This document shows positions 1 to 8,856 of a stretch of DNA of 64,000 nucleotides, in pieces (position 1 is the first letter of the stretch; every line of letters starts with the position of its first letter). The stretch lies in the NCBI GenBank assembly GCA_963741385.1, contig CAVUHO010000008.1, positions 186,001 to 250,000 of the forward strand, written 5' to 3'. Under the pieces are notes generated by a model. The model saw nothing but the letters and a program-made list of their open reading frames with translations. It was not told the origin of the DNA and ran no database searches. The translations under genes were made by a program, and so were the position numbers. The DNA comes from Sulfomarinibacter sp963741385. Lineage in GTDB: Bacteria > Acidobacteriota > Thermoanaerobaculia > Thermoanaerobaculales > Sulfomarinibacteraceae.

Positions 1-194
1 AGACCAGCATGCAGGCCAAGTTCCTGATCCCGATGGCGGTGAGTCTCGGCTACGGCATCGTCTTCGCCACGGCCATCACTTTGATCCTGATCCCGACCCT
101 GTACCGCATTCTCGAAGACATGAAGTCGTTCTTCGGGGCCACGACCGAAGAGGTCCGGGTGAGCCGGCAGGTGACCACAGCGGAGGAATTCTGA
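1..194 (+). CDS. C-terminal end of an RND-family efflux permease (partial)
   Basis: Only the last ~64 codons are present; the gene enters from the left edge. The visible residues show a hydrophobic helix followed by a motif of the type ITLILIPTLYRILED, typical of the final transmembrane helix of AcrB/MexB-like RND inner-membrane pumps, and then a short polar cytoplasmic tail. The family exports drugs or other substrates by proton antiport with a periplasmic adaptor and an outer-membrane channel. The substrate cannot be inferred from this fragment. The stop is followed at once by an AATTTTG tandem repeat. Confidence 0.8.
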   Translation, partial: TSMQAKFLIPMAVSLGYGIVFATAITLILIPTLYRILEDMKSFFGATTEEVRVSRQVTTAEEF

Positions 195-219
195 ATTTTG
201 AATTTTGAATTTTGAATTA
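192..219. repeat. AATTTTG heptamer tandem repeat
   Basis: Three to four head-to-tail copies of the 7-mer AATTTTG directly follow the RND stop codon. The same heptamer recurs at 31747-31780. Confidence 0.85.
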
Positions 220-276
220 CCCATCGCAGCCGTTCGGCACGCTGGGTGCGTGCCTCACAATTGCTCCGGGTCCTTT

Positions 277-302
277 TTGTGGGGCAGCCGTCCCGGCTGC
301 CA
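277..302. repeat. REP-like palindrome (TTGTGGGGCAGCCGTCCCGG type)
   Basis: Interspersed palindromic unit with stem GGCAGCCG/CGGCTGCC. Other copies are near 2236-2302, 4825-4893, 26462-26529 and 31872-31898, with variants near 796-825 and 846-872. All lie between genes. Confidence 0.7.
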
Positions 303-363
303 TGATCCGAACATTCTCCCGAGCCGTGGACGCAACTTGAAGGCCGTTTCCGCCTCACTGCCC

Positions 364-753
364 TCAAAACTGCCTCCCCCGGTCCGGTCGGAAGACGTTG
401 CGATAGTGGCGGACGCGCCACGGGAACAAACCGCCAGGCCGTTCGATGGTGACGAGGTCGAAACGGCATGGCCGGTCCCACAGCGAGAACCGGCCCAGGT
501 AGGCGGCCGAGACCCGCGTCAGGGTCTTTTTCTTTTTGTCGTTCAGTGCGGCGGCGGCGCCGCCGAAGTCATCGCTCGACCGCGCTTTGACCTCGACAAA
601 GACGATCTCGCCGCGCCGCTCCATCACCAGGTCGAGCTCGCCGCCGGCGCCGCGCCAGTTGCGGTGCCGCAGCCGGTAGCCTTTGGCGAGGAGCAGAAAC
701 AAGGCAAACCGCTCGGCGGTGCGTCCAAAGCGGTGTCGGCGGAGAGGGGACAT
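364..753 (-). CDS. YraN family protein (UPF0102, endonuclease-like fold)
   Basis: 129 residues, close to the usual ~120 of UPF0102. The N-terminal half carries GELDLVMERRGEIVFVEVKAR, which contains the E-x-D ... E-V-K pattern of restriction-endonuclease-like (Holliday-junction-resolvase-like) folds. These are the conserved acidic and lysine residues of the family. The biological role is unsettled; nuclease activity is inferred from fold only. The gene stands alone on the minus strand between a plus-strand RND gene end and queA. Confidence 0.88.
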   Translation of the reverse strand: MSPLRRHRFGRTAERFALFLLLAKGYRLRHRNWRGAGGELDLVMERRGEIVFVEVKARSSDDFGGAAAALNDKKKKTLTRVSAAYLGRFSLWDRPCRFDLVTIERPGGLFPWRVRHYRNVFRPDRGRQF

Positions 754-890
754 GGGTGGATTGTAGAGCTCCCCTCAAGATCCTCGCTGGAATGTGCAGG
801 CGGGACGCCCGCACCACAAGGCCAGAACGGATGGTGGAGACGGAATTGTGGGGCACGCGTCTCGCGTGCCGGAACCGTTATGATGCGCCG

Positions 891-1920
891 GTGCGGACTG
901 ACGACTTCGACTTCGAGCTCCCTTCTGGGCTGATCGCGCAGCACCCGGCGCCGCGGGGGACTTCGCGTTTGATGGTGCTCGATCGCGACTCGGGTCGGGT
1001 GAGGCACCTCGATGTCGGCCGCCTACCCGAGCTTTTGCGCCCCGACGACCTTCTGCTCCTCAACGACACCCGCGTGATCCCGGCACGGTTGTATGCCCAT
1101 CGCCCGACGGGAAGGAAGTTCGAACTGCTGCTCCTGCGGCAGGTCGATGGCGATGGGTGGGAAGCGCTGTTGCGGCCCTCGGCAAGGGCCCGCACCGGCG
1201 AGCGCCTGGAACTGGTCGGACGGCGGCGCCGCCGTGCCGGTCGAGCGGAGAGGTGAGGGCCGGTGGCTCGTCCGCTTCGACCCGGTCCTCGACTTCGAGC
1301 GGCTCGACCGCCTGGGCGAGATGCCGTTGCCGCCCTATATCGAACGCCCCCAGGGCGGCGTCGACGAGGACCGGACCACCTACCAGACGGTCTACGCCGC
1401 AAACCCCGGCGCAGTGGCCGCGCCGACCGCCGGTCTCCACTTCACGGACGACCTGCTCGACGCGATCCGCGCGGCGGGTATCGAAATCGCCTTTCTCACC
1501 CTCCACGTCGGTCTCGGCACCTTCCGCCCGGTCTCGGTCGAGGACATCGCCGACCACGAAATGCACGAGGAGTGGTTCCACGTCTCCGAGGACACGGCAA
1601 CGTCGGTCAACAACGCCCTCGACCAGGGGCGCCGGATCGTCTGTGTCGGCACCACCTCGGTGCGCGCCCTCGAAGGGGCTCTGGAGGCGGGGGAGGGCCG
1701 GCTGCAGGCGGGTGATGGATGGACGCGGATCTTCATCACCCCCGGCTTCAAGTTTCGCGGCGTCGGGGCTCTGCTCACCAACTTCCACCTGCCGCGCTCG
1801 ACCCTGCTGATGATGATCAGCGCTTTCGCGGGGCGCGAACGCGTCCTCGCCGCCTACGCCGAGGCCGTCGCGCTCCGCTATCGTTTCTTTTCGTATGGCG
1901 ATGCCATGTTGATCATCTAA
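891..1920 (+). CDS. queA: S-adenosylmethionine:tRNA ribosyltransferase-isomerase QueA (interrupted by a frameshift)
   Basis: QueA makes epoxyqueuosine from preQ1-tRNA and S-adenosylmethionine, in tRNA wobble-base modification. The product begins at a GTG (891) with RTDDFDFELP and continues through the family motif LLNDTRVIPARL near residue 65. The frame is lost at about 1215-1240, within a GC-rich run, and is recovered in another frame that carries PLPPYIERP, VAAPTAGLHFT, LTLHVGLGTFRPV, VGTTSVRALE and LLTNFHLPRSTLLM, all classic QueA motifs, to a normal C-terminus. Total length fits an intact ~340-residue enzyme plus or minus one base, so a sequencing indel is as likely as a true pseudogene. 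Confidence 0.88.
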
Positions 1921-1955
1921 TCGTTAAAACGTTCAAACGTTGAACGTTTTAACGA
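1921..1955. terminator. Bidirectional terminator between convergent queA and ccoS
   Basis: Perfect 16-bp inverted repeat (1921-1936 and 1940-1955) with a 3-nt loop and A/T-rich outer arms. It lies immediately after the queA stop and overlaps the ccoS stop, so it can terminate both convergent genes. Confidence 0.8.
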
Positions 1956-2167
1956 CTCTCGGTACCTTCGTTGGCCCGCGCCGAGCCCTGATCCCGCGGT
2001 GAGTCGTCATTGGGCGAACGCCTGCGTTCGTCGTCCTCGCCGAAGATGCGCAGCGCGGGCGTCTCCAGGTCGTCCATCTGCCCGCTGCGCACCGACCAGA
2101 TGAATGCAATCACCCCGGCCAGGGCGAGAAGGAGGGCGATCGGCAGGGCGAGGTAGAGGGCGGACAT
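1949..2167 (-). CDS. ccoS: cbb3-type cytochrome oxidase assembly protein CcoS
   Basis: 72 residues: one N-terminal transmembrane helix followed by the family signature FIWSVRSGQMDDLETPALRI, then a charged tail. CcoS is required for maturation of cbb3 oxidase, probably heme or copper insertion into CcoN. It lies downstream of ccoI on the same strand with about 185 bp between, which holds heptamer and REP-like repeats. The rest of the oxidase cluster is about 26 kb away. Confidence 0.9.
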   Translation of the reverse strand: MSALYLALPIALLLALAGVIAFIWSVRSGQMDDLETPALRIFGEDDERRRSPNDDSPRDQGSARANEGTESR

Positions 2168-2188
2168 GAGGGATTGATTGTAGAGGCA

Positions 2189-2302
2189 AATTTCGGATTT
2201 CGAATTTCGGATTTCGGATTTTCAACCCCACCACCCGGCACGCGGGACGCGTGCCCCACAATTGCTCAGGATCTCCCTTGTGGGGCAGCCGTCCCGGCTG
2301 CC
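2189..2302. repeat. ATTTCGG heptamer tract plus two REP-like palindromes
   Basis: 2189-2222 holds four to five imperfect ATTTCGG copies. 2236-2261 and 2279-2302 are two palindromic units (GGCACGCGGGACGCGTGCC and GGCAGCCGGGACGGCTGCC types) in opposite orientation around TTGCTCAGG. A further run of CATCCAGCAT-type direct repeats lies at 2320-2350. Confidence 0.8.
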
Positions 2303-2352
2303 GGGCGGGTGGGTGGGGCCAGCATCCAGCATCGAGCATCCAGCATCCAGGA

Positions 2353-4752
2353 TCAGAATGTTTTTGCCCGGTATGACGACAGCACCACGGTCATCGAAGA
2401 GAGCGGCATCAGGATGGCGGCGAGGATCGGGCTCATGTGGCCGGTGATAGCGAAGGCCACCGCAACGATGTTGTAGGCCAGCGAGAAAACGAGGTTGCGG
2501 CGGATGACGCCGAGCGTCCGCCGCGATCCCTCGAGCAGCTCGACCACCGGGGTGAGCCCGGGCCGGCCGAGATAGACATCGGCCGCCGCCAGCACCGCCT
2601 CGGCGCCACCGTGGACGCCGATGCCAACCGTCGCGGCAGCCAGCGCCGCCGCGTCGTTGACGCCGTCGCCGACCATGGCCACCGTGTCGCCGCCGTGTGA
2701 TCGAACCGCCTCCAACTTGTCCTCGGGAGTCGCCGAACCGCGCGCCGCCTCGGGCGGCACTCCGACCTGACGGGCGATCGTCTGCACCACCACCGGGTGG
2801 TCGCCGGACAGGATCTCCACCTGCCATCCGCTGGCGCGGATAGCCGACACGGAATCCTCGCTGTCGGTTCGGAGAGGGTCACCCAACCCTGCAACCGCCG
2901 CGACTCGGCCATCGGCGGTCACCACAACCGGGCTGAGACCCTCGCCGGCAAAGGCCGCCACCGCCGCGGCGGCTTCTGCCGGCAGCCCGCCGAGGTTGCG
3001 TTTGACGTGGGCGGCCGAAGCGACCAGCACCGACCGACCGTCGACCACGCCCTCGACTCCCGCCCCGGTGATCTCGCGAACCTCCTCCGCGGCAAGGGCT
3101 GGGCCGTCGCCCGCCGCCGCCACCAGCGCGCGTGCCACCGGGTGAGCGGAGTGCCGCTCCACCGCCGCCACCAGGGGCCTCACGTCTTCGTCGCCCCACC
3201 ACCGGATCACCGCCAGCCGCCCCTCGGTGAGGGTCCCGGTCTTGTCGAGAATCATGAGGCCGGGCCGCGCGAGGTTCTCCAGCGCATCGCCGCCCTTGAT
3301 CAGGATTTTCTTGCGGGCGGCGCGGCCGATGGCGGCGCTCACCGCTAGAGGCGTCGCGAGGCCCAGCGCGCAAGGACAGCTGACGATCAACAGCGCCACT
3401 GCGTGCTGGATCGCGTTGGCCGGGTCGAGCCGCAGCCAGATCACCACCGTGGCCAGCGCCAGGGCCAGCACGATGGCGACAAACCACCCCGAGATTCGAT
3501 CCGCCAGCAGCACCACCGGCGCTCGCCGTTGGGCGCCCTCCTCGACCAGCCGCATCAGCCGGCCAACACGCGTGTCTTCGCCGGTGGACCGCACCTCGAC
3601 CAGCAGCCGCCCTGAAAGGTTCACGGTGCCCGCGTGCACCGGGTCGCCGGCCGCGACCTCCTCGGGCAGCGACTCGCCGGTGAGCAGCGAACGGTCGAGG
3701 GTCGACGAGCCCTCGACCACCACCCCGTCGGCGGGGATTGAGTCCCCGGCTCGCACCTCGACCACCGCACCCGCCGCCAGGGCCTCGAGCGGCACCTCGC
3801 GCACCGTATCGCCATCCACCAGGCGTGCGGTCGAAGGCGTCAACGAGAACATCAGCTCGGTCGAGCTCGCCGCCTTCAGCTGCTGCCGCCGTTGCAGAAA
3901 CCGCCCCACCAGCAGAAAGAAGACCAGTGCCGTCACCGACTCGAAGTAGATCTCCCCCGAGCCGCGCACCGTGTTGACCGCGCCCTGGGTGAAGCCGGCG
4001 AGAATACCGATGGCGATGGGAAGGTCCATGTGGAGGCTGCGGGTGCGCAGCGCGCCCCAAGCGCCGCGGTAGAAGACCGACGCGCACCACAGGACCGCGG
4101 GCAGGGCGAGACCGAGGCTGACCCAGCGGAAGAGCGTGCTGTACTCGTCGGCGATCGAGTGGAAGTGGCCGCCGTAAAGAGCGAAGGCGATCAGCATGAC
4201 GTTGCCGGCGATCGCCCCCGCCACCGCGATGCGGACGAGCAGCGAACGCTCCTCGCGCCTCGCCATATCGCGCGCCTCGACGCCGCGGAAGGGGTGGGGG
4301 ACATAGCCGATGGAGTCGAGGAACCGCGCCACGTCCGAAAGCGGGGTCGTCCGCGGGTCCCAGGTGACCGTGGCCAGCGCGCGGCCGAGGTCGAGGCGTA
4401 CCTCCGCCACCCCATCCACCACCACCGTCAGCTTCTCCACAAGCCACACGCAGGCCGCGCAGTGGACCCCCTCGAGATAGAGCTCCACGGTCTCGAGCCC
4501 CGAAGGCAACGTCCGGCAGTAGAGACGGTGGAAGGCCGGGTCGTCGAACTCGGAGAACGTCTTGCCGGAAACCCGCGCTGCCTGCTCCGGCGCCTCGATC
4601 CGTGACTTGATGTCGTAGTAGCCGTCGAGCCCGTGCCCCCGGATCACCTCATAGGCTACCCGGCATCCCGAACAGCAGAACTGGTGTTCGGCACGATCCT
4701 CTACCAGCCCGGCGGGGACGGGGAGGGAGCAGTGGGAGCAGACGACGGGCAT
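2353..4752 (-). CDS. ccoI: Copper-translocating P-type ATPase of cbb3 oxidase maturation (CcoI/FixI)
   Basis: 799 residues when started at the ATG at 4752; the open frame extends further upstream but only through repeat DNA. An N-terminal cysteine pair (C5, C8) and CCSGC (26-30) precede an HMA domain whose metal motif is CAAC (C98, C101). Then come the P1B-ATPase motifs TGES (358-361), the membrane metal site SCPCALGLATP (CPC 459-461), the phosphorylated DKTGT (503-507) and GDGVNDAAAL. The extra N-terminal CxxC zinc-ribbon-like region is typical of the FixI/CcoI branch. It exports Cu(I) to the periplasm for the heme-copper centre of CcoN. It is followed by ccoS. Confidence 0.93.
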   Translation of the reverse strand: MPVVCSHCSLPVPAGLVEDRAEHQFCCSGCRVAYEVIRGHGLDGYYDIKSRIEAPEQAARVSGKTFSEFDDPAFHRLYCRTLPSGLETVELYLEGVHCAACVWLVEKLTVVVDGVAEVRLDLGRALATVTWDPRTTPLSDVARFLDSIGYVPHPFRGVEARDMARREERSLLVRIAVAGAIAGNVMLIAFALYGGHFHSIADEYSTLFRWVSLGLALPAVLWCASVFYRGAWGALRTRSLHMDLPIAIGILAGFTQGAVNTVRGSGEIYFESVTALVFFLLVGRFLQRRQQLKAASSTELMFSLTPSTARLVDGDTVREVPLEALAAGAVVEVRAGDSIPADGVVVEGSSTLDRSLLTGESLPEEVAAGDPVHAGTVNLSGRLLVEVRSTGEDTRVGRLMRLVEEGAQRRAPVVLLADRISGWFVAIVLALALATVVIWLRLDPANAIQHAVALLIVSCPCALGLATPLAVSAAIGRAARKKILIKGGDALENLARPGLMILDKTGTLTEGRLAVIRWWGDEDVRPLVAAVERHSAHPVARALVAAAGDGPALAAEEVREITGAGVEGVVDGRSVLVASAAHVKRNLGGLPAEAAAAVAAFAGEGLSPVVVTADGRVAAVAGLGDPLRTDSEDSVSAIRASGWQVEILSGDHPVVVQTIARQVGVPPEAARGSATPEDKLEAVRSHGGDTVAMVGDGVNDAAALAAATVGIGVHGGAEAVLAAADVYLGRPGLTPVVELLEGSRRTLGVIRRNLVFSLAYNIVAVAFAITGHMSPILAAILMPLSSMTVVLSSYRAKTF

Positions 4753-4774
4753 GGGCGGGATTGTCTCATGACGG

Positions 4775-4893
4775 AAATTTCGGATTTCGGATTTCGGATT
4801 TCGGATTTCCACCCAACCACCCGCCAGCCGGGACGGCTGCCCCACAGGCGCTGCAGCTCCGTTTGTGGCGGCAGGCGTCCCGCCTGCCAGGCG
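4775..4893. repeat. ATTTCGG heptamer tract plus two REP-like palindromes
   Basis: Upstream of ccoI: 4775-4810 has four to five ATTTCGG copies. 4825-4847 and 4861-4893 are two palindromes (GCAGCC/GGCTGC and GGCAGGCG/CGCCTGCC stems). Confidence 0.8.
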
Positions 4894-5291
4894 GGTTGGT
4901 GGTGGTCGAATGAAGGGGAGAACGATGAATCGTGCTGGCCGGGTGGGACGGCGTGCGGCGGAGGTGCCATTCTCAATATTGTCGGAATTTCGAACATCCA
5001 CGTCGGCAGGGTGATGCGGGCAGACAATGTTGAGGGTGGCTCCTCGCGGGAAGCGAGCACTGAAAGGCGGGACATTCAGAGCCCCTTCCTTTCCCCGGGC
5101 CTCTGCGCCGGTTGTATGATTGAAAAGAAGGCTTGCGGACACCAACCGACTGAGACGAGGCGTGGTCTCAAAAATAACACCCAATTGCACGCCGCGAGAG
5201 CCTAAAATGCTAGGGCTCAACAGGTTGCATGAGCAATCGTAGTGCGGTAGCCATGTTCATCCGATCAACGAACCCCAACGATTCGAGATTC

Positions 5292-5320
5292 TTGACAACT
5301 CCAGAATCCTGTCTTATGCT
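5292..5320 (+). promoter_or_regulatory. Predicted integrase promoter (Pint)
   Basis: TTGACA (5292-5297) is followed after exactly 17 nt by TATGCT (5315-5320), 15 bp before the intI start codon. No convincing LexA box overlaps it. Confidence 0.6.
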
Positions 5321-5334
5321 CCATTTACACCACC

Positions 5335-6348
5335 ATGGGAAGCGTTCAACCTTTCCCCGCGCCCGCCTCGCCGCGTCCCCGGCGCCTCATGGACCGGGTC
5401 GTCTCCGAGCTCCGCGTCCGCCACTACTCGATCCGAACCGAAGAGGCCTACACCGGTTGGATCCGCCGTTACATCCGGTTCCACCACAGCCACCCGCGCG
5501 ATCTCGACGGCGACGACCTCAACCGCTTTCTGACCCATCTCGCCGAACACGACCGGGTCGCGGTCTCGACCCAGCGCCAGGCCATGTCCGCAATCCTCTT
5601 TCTCTACCGCCACGTCCTCAAGACCAACTTCGAGTGGCTCGACGACGTCGTGCGCGCCCGCCAGCCGCGCCGCCTGCCGAATGTCCTCAGCCGCGAAGAA
5701 GTGGCGGCTGTGCTCTCCCGTCTCGAGGGAATCCCACAGCTCGTGGTGCTGCTGCTCTACGGCACCGGCATGCGGATCCTCGAGTGCCTGCGCCTTCGAG
5801 TTCAGGACATCGACTTCGATCTCGGCCACATCACCATCCGCCGACCCAAGGGCGGCCGCGACCGGGTGACCATGCTTCCGGAATCCACCCGCGAACGCCT
5901 CCAGGACCACCTGATCAACGTCCGCACGCTCCACGAAAAAGACCTTGCGGAAGGCTACGGCAACGTCTACCTGCCGGACGCCCTCGCCCGCAAATACCCC
6001 CACGCCGACCGCGACTGGAAGTGGCAGTACGTCTTCCCGGCCGCCAGCCGCGGCACCGACCCTCGCACCGGCACCGTGCGCCGCCACCACCTGCACGAAA
6101 CGGTCATCCAACGTGCCATCAGACACGCCGCGAGGGAAGCACAGATCGCAAAGAAGGTGAGTCCTCACACCTTTCGCCACAGCTTCGCCACTCACCTCCT
6201 CATCGCCGGCCACGACATCCGCACCATCCAGGAGCTCCTCGGCCACAAGGACGTGAAGACGACCATGATCTACACCCACATTCTCGGCAACTCGGCCGGC
6301 CGCGGTGTTACGAGTCCGGCGGACACTCTGCATCGTTCGGGAGGCTGA
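5335..6348 (+). CDS. intI: Integron integrase IntI (tyrosine recombinase)
   Basis: 337 residues. The N-terminal SAM-like core-binding domain (about 20-105) carries YSIRTEEAYTGWIRRYIRFH. The catalytic domain has R147 (YGTGMRILE), the lysine region PKGGRDR, H278 and R281 (PHTFRHSF), H304 (LLGHKDV) and nucleophile Y313 (TMIYTHIL). The insertion just before the HxxR box (about 225-275, with RRHHLHETVIQRAIRHA) is the IntI-specific extra domain that separates integron integrases from XerC/D. It recombines attI and attC sites. A strong promoter precedes it. Unusually, its 3' end, not its 5' end, faces the cassette array, and it is transcribed in the same direction as the cassettes. Confidence 0.95.
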   Translation: MGSVQPFPAPASPRPRRLMDRVVSELRVRHYSIRTEEAYTGWIRRYIRFHHSHPRDLDGDDLNRFLTHLAEHDRVAVSTQRQAMSAILFLYRHVLKTNFEWLDDVVRARQPRRLPNVLSREEVAAVLSRLEGIPQLVVLLLYGTGMRILECLRLRVQDIDFDLGHITIRRPKGGRDRVTMLPESTRERLQDHLINVRTLHEKDLAEGYGNVYLPDALARKYPHADRDWKWQYVFPAASRGTDPRTGTVRRHHLHETVIQRAIRHAAREAQIAKKVSPHTFRHSFATHLLIAGHDIRTIQELLGHKDVKTTMIYTHILGNSAGRGVTSPADTLHRSGG

Positions 6349-6360
6349 GCATGGGCTTTC

Positions 6361-6550
6361 TAACAACCCACGTGTTAGACAGCGCCTCGAGCTTGCGAAC
6401 AATCGCCAAATGCACAGCGGCAACCCGCTGTAAAATGATCAGGATGAAGAATTTTCAAGAAGACCAGGCGACGAACAGAAGCGAGAAGAAAAGCGCCAGA
6501 CAGCCGCATACTCCCAATTTTGTTAGGCTGTCTAATTGTAGTTAGGCATT
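6361..6550 (+). other. Candidate attI region of the integron
   Basis: Between intI and the first attC there are three GTTRRRY-type crossover motifs: GTTAGAC at 6373, GTTAGGC at 6522-6528 and GTTAGGC at 6541-6547. An inverted repeat AGACAGCC/GGCTGTCT (about 6499-6506 and 6526-6533) overlaps the middle one. GTTAGGC at 6541 is the best guess for the junction with the first cassette, because the array consensus is GTTAGGC. Not proven. Confidence 0.45.
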
Positions 6551-6986
6551 CAAGGCGGAAGATCGTGTTCGGTATAGGGAGGCCCCGATGAGCAGTGCAG
6601 CCGGCGAATTTCCGAGGGACGATCGCGTCGGCATACATAGCTCCAGCCGGTCTACTCGATTCGGGCTTGGCTCAGCCTCCTCGGCGCGTTGAGTGAATCC
6701 TGACGTCGGTTGGGTACGCGGTTATTGCTTCGCCCGGCCGCGGCCAACACGGGGACTTTTCTCGTCACTTTGTGGGAGGCAGCATCCGGCGCGGTATTTG
6801 CCTGCTCCTTTGGAGCATTGCCCAGGATATTCGAAAGGCTGTCGACTCCGGGCAGGACGGATCGACTCCTCAGATTCATGATTCACGTTCGTTGGATCAT
6901 TGTCTTTCATGGGTTCAGTTAATTGCGGATTGATTGCTACACGGTGGTCTCTTCGTTGTGGCTAGCTGATGAAGTTAGGGGTACGC
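6548..6986. other. First cassette body, no supported gene
   Basis: About 440 bp between the candidate attI and attC1. Short open frames of 62-75 codons occur on both strands, but none has a ribosome-binding site, family resemblance or a start near the recombination site. It may be a non-coding cassette or leader, possibly with a cassette promoter; no convincing -35/-10 pair was found. Confidence 0.5.
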
Positions 6987-7055
6987 GCCTAACACCTCAT
7001 TCCAGCGGACCCCCACCCGCGGCGGGTGGGGTCCGCTGAATTCGGACCGTTAGGC
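6987..7055 (+). other. attC site 1 of the integron array
   Basis: 69 bp from GCCTAAC (R'') to GTTAGGC (R'). Inner arms TTCCAGCGGACC and GGTCCGCTGAATTCGGACC form the folded-strand hairpin with extrahelical bases. This is the array consensus form. Confidence 0.93.
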
Positions 7056-7064
7056 AGTCACATC

Positions 7065-7697
7065 ATGCAACAGGCGAGAATCCTGGTTCACCGCGTTGCA
7101 CGGGAAGCGTTCAGAAGATCCGGTCCGTTCGCTTGCATCGAAGAAGTCCCGGCCCCCCGTGCGTGGGAGCTCCTGACTCCTTCACTTTCGGAGCCGGACG
7201 CTCGCCGCATTTCGAAGTTGCGCTACTTGGAGCAAGTTCTAGCCATTTACGGTTCCTCGAACCTCCGGAGATTCGAGGCGTTGTCTGACCAGAAGCACGC
7301 GGTAGTTTCGCGAGCGACAGGACTCTTCCAATCGCCCTACGCAACGTTTAGTGGTGTGCCATATGCAAGGACCGAATGCGTTGCAGCTGCCAAGGAGATC
7401 TTCCGGGAGACATTCGCGAGCGGGGGATGGCGCCGAATACCTGGGAAGAACTTTGAAACCGACACCCCCGCGGGACGGTACGCTGTTGTCGTCGACTTCG
7501 GGTCTTGGAGTTCAAACGTCGATATGCGAATGAGGTTCCAAGACCTGAATCTGCTTCTTTCCCCAAACACCTTCTTTGATCTCTGTCTCGAAGGCTATCT
7601 TTCATACCGAGATCCAACCGAGTTTTCAAGGGCTCTGGAAAGCACCCTTAGCCTTTTGTTGCTCGTCCCGGCTCGATTGAGCGAACTGGAAATCTGA
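7065..7697 (+). CDS. Hypothetical cassette protein, 210 aa
   Basis: Started at the ATG at 7065, ten bases after attC1; the frame is also open back through the attC, but that is array-derived sequence. Soluble protein without signal peptide or membrane helix. N-terminal residues are basic (RVAREAFRRSG). A WRRIPGKNFETDTPAGRYAV stretch lies past mid-protein and the C-terminus is leucine-rich. No family is recognised. It is the only gene of its cassette and ends four bases before attC2. Confidence 0.7.
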   Translation: MQQARILVHRVAREAFRRSGPFACIEEVPAPRAWELLTPSLSEPDARRISKLRYLEQVLAIYGSSNLRRFEALSDQKHAVVSRATGLFQSPYATFSGVPYARTECVAAAKEIFRETFASGGWRRIPGKNFETDTPAGRYAVVVDFGSWSSNVDMRMRFQDLNLLLSPNTFFDLCLEGYLSYRDPTEFSRALESTLSLLLLVPARLSELEI

Positions 7698-7701
7698 TGT
7701 C

Positions 7702-7770
7702 GCCTAACACCTCGTTCCAGCGGACCCCCACCCGCGGCGGGTGTGGTCCGCTGAACTCGGACCGTTAGGG
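7702..7770 (+). other. attC site 2
   Basis: 69 bp, GCCTAAC to GTTAGGG, same arms as attC1. The last six bases belong to the next cassette, whose own R'' at 8175 is the matching CCCTAAC. Confidence 0.92.
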
Positions 7771-7787
7771 AAGGGAGCGCTCGGAAA

Positions 7788-8174
7788 GTGACCCTCATTC
7801 TAGTTTTCACCCTTGGATCAGGCCTATTGTTCTTGGTAGCGTTGATTTGGCTTTTCACCATCCTGCCGGACGCATTTACCGCGTCGTTCTACGCTTGGCC
7901 TCTCATCGTTACCGGCCTTCTGGTAGTTTTGGCCAGCATCTGCGGTCTAGGGATGAAAGAGCAGCAAAAACGTTGCTACTGGACCGCTGTCCTTGGGGCC
8001 ATTCTGGTGCCTTTCTTTGCCGCGTCTTCTTTTTCGGCGTGGAGCTCGGTAGGCGACACAGGCCTTCTCGGGATTATGGTTACGGTATTGGCATCTGTTC
8101 CCGTGACAATTGCGGGCTTGGCCGGATGTATTTATTCAGCCGCTAAGCGGACTCAAAAAAATAATGTCGAGTAG
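7788..8174 (+). CDS. Cassette-encoded small integral membrane protein, 128 aa
   Basis: GTG start 17 bp after attC2 behind a GGGAGC-type ribosome-binding site; stop TAG abuts attC3. Four hydrophobic segments are visible (about residues 3-25, 33-52, 64-85 and 95-117), joined by short loops, with a lysine/arginine-rich C-terminus. No family motif is recognised. Location is inferred to be the inner membrane. Confidence 0.68.
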   Translation: MTLILVFTLGSGLLFLVALIWLFTILPDAFTASFYAWPLIVTGLLVVLASICGLGMKEQQKRCYWTAVLGAILVPFFAASSFSAWSSVGDTGLLGIMVTVLASVPVTIAGLAGCIYSAAKRTQKNNVE

Positions 8175-8243
8175 CCCTAACACCTCATTCCAGCGGACCC
8201 TCACCCGCGGCGGGTGTGGTCCGCTGAACTCGGGCCGTTAGGC
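8175..8243 (+). other. attC site 3
   Basis: 69 bp, CCCTAAC to GTTAGGC. The CCCTAAC variant complements the GTTAGGG that begins the same cassette at 7764, showing this cassette carries its own matched pair. Confidence 0.92.
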
Positions 8244-8276
8244 AGTGAAGCGAAGCCAAAGGAGGAATCCACAGTG

Positions 8277-8729
8277 ATGAAATCTACTTGTCGTGCGGTT
8301 TCAATGATTGCTGTGATGACCTTGGGAATAGCGGTGATCGTCGCGCCTTCGTGGGGCGACGAGCAGCAGCCCGAAAACAACGCAGCCGGAGATTTGTTGT
8401 CCACGTCCGTGACAATCTCTAACGGCATCACCAAGCGAATGTACGTCCCTCCACGACGGCCCGGCGAAACCCCATATTTCTGCAACCTCACAACAGCGGA
8501 CGCGCGGACGGGCGAGATCACAGGTGGCGCCGAGATGGTCCTGTTCACGGGCGAATCGGATACCGCGGCAACCACGGTCCGCGGCCACACAATCAGGTTC
8601 ACTGTTGAAATCAACGCCGCCGGTGATACAGCCAATGCGTTGGTAGAGATTCTCGACGGAACAAAAGTGATTTCCCTACAAAAGACGATGGTCCAACTTT
8701 CAAGAACCGCAGAGAACTTGCCACAATGA
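8277..8729 (+). CDS. Cassette-encoded exported protein, 150 aa, unknown function
   Basis: ATG at 8277 (a GTG at 8274 is possible) behind an excellent AGGAGG at 8260-8265. A Sec-type signal peptide is plain: KSTCR, then a hydrophobic core to about residue 22, with cleavage likely after APSWG. The mature part is polar, with a single cysteine in PYFCNL and a beta-rich look. No family is recognised. Periplasmic location is inferred. Confidence 0.7.
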   Translation: MKSTCRAVSMIAVMTLGIAVIVAPSWGDEQQPENNAAGDLLSTSVTISNGITKRMYVPPRRPGETPYFCNLTTADARTGEITGGAEMVLFTGESDTAATTVRGHTIRFTVEINAAGDTANALVEILDGTKVISLQKTMVQLSRTAENLPQ

Positions 8730-8745
8730 CGGCGCAAACAAATCC

Positions 8746-8814
8746 GCCTAACACCTCATTCCAGCGGACCCCCACCCGCGGCGGGTGGTGTCCGCTGAAT
8801 TCGGACCGTTAGGC
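8746..8814 (+). other. attC site 4
   Basis: 69 bp, GCCTAAC to GTTAGGC, consensus arms with GGGTGGTGTCCGCTG loop variant. Confidence 0.93.
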
Positions 8815-8856
8815 GATTCGCAGTGTCAGTCTTCGGTAGAAAAAGGCGTCCGACTT

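Noticed and set aside
205..933. 242-codon plus-strand frame across yraN
   Set aside because: It is antisense to the clearly homologous YraN gene and runs through REP-like repeats; no family resemblance.
5314..6545. Long frames on both strands over the integrase
   Set aside because: High-GC shadows of intI; the plus frame is rich in Pro/Arg/His and the minus frame has no homology, while intI is unambiguous.
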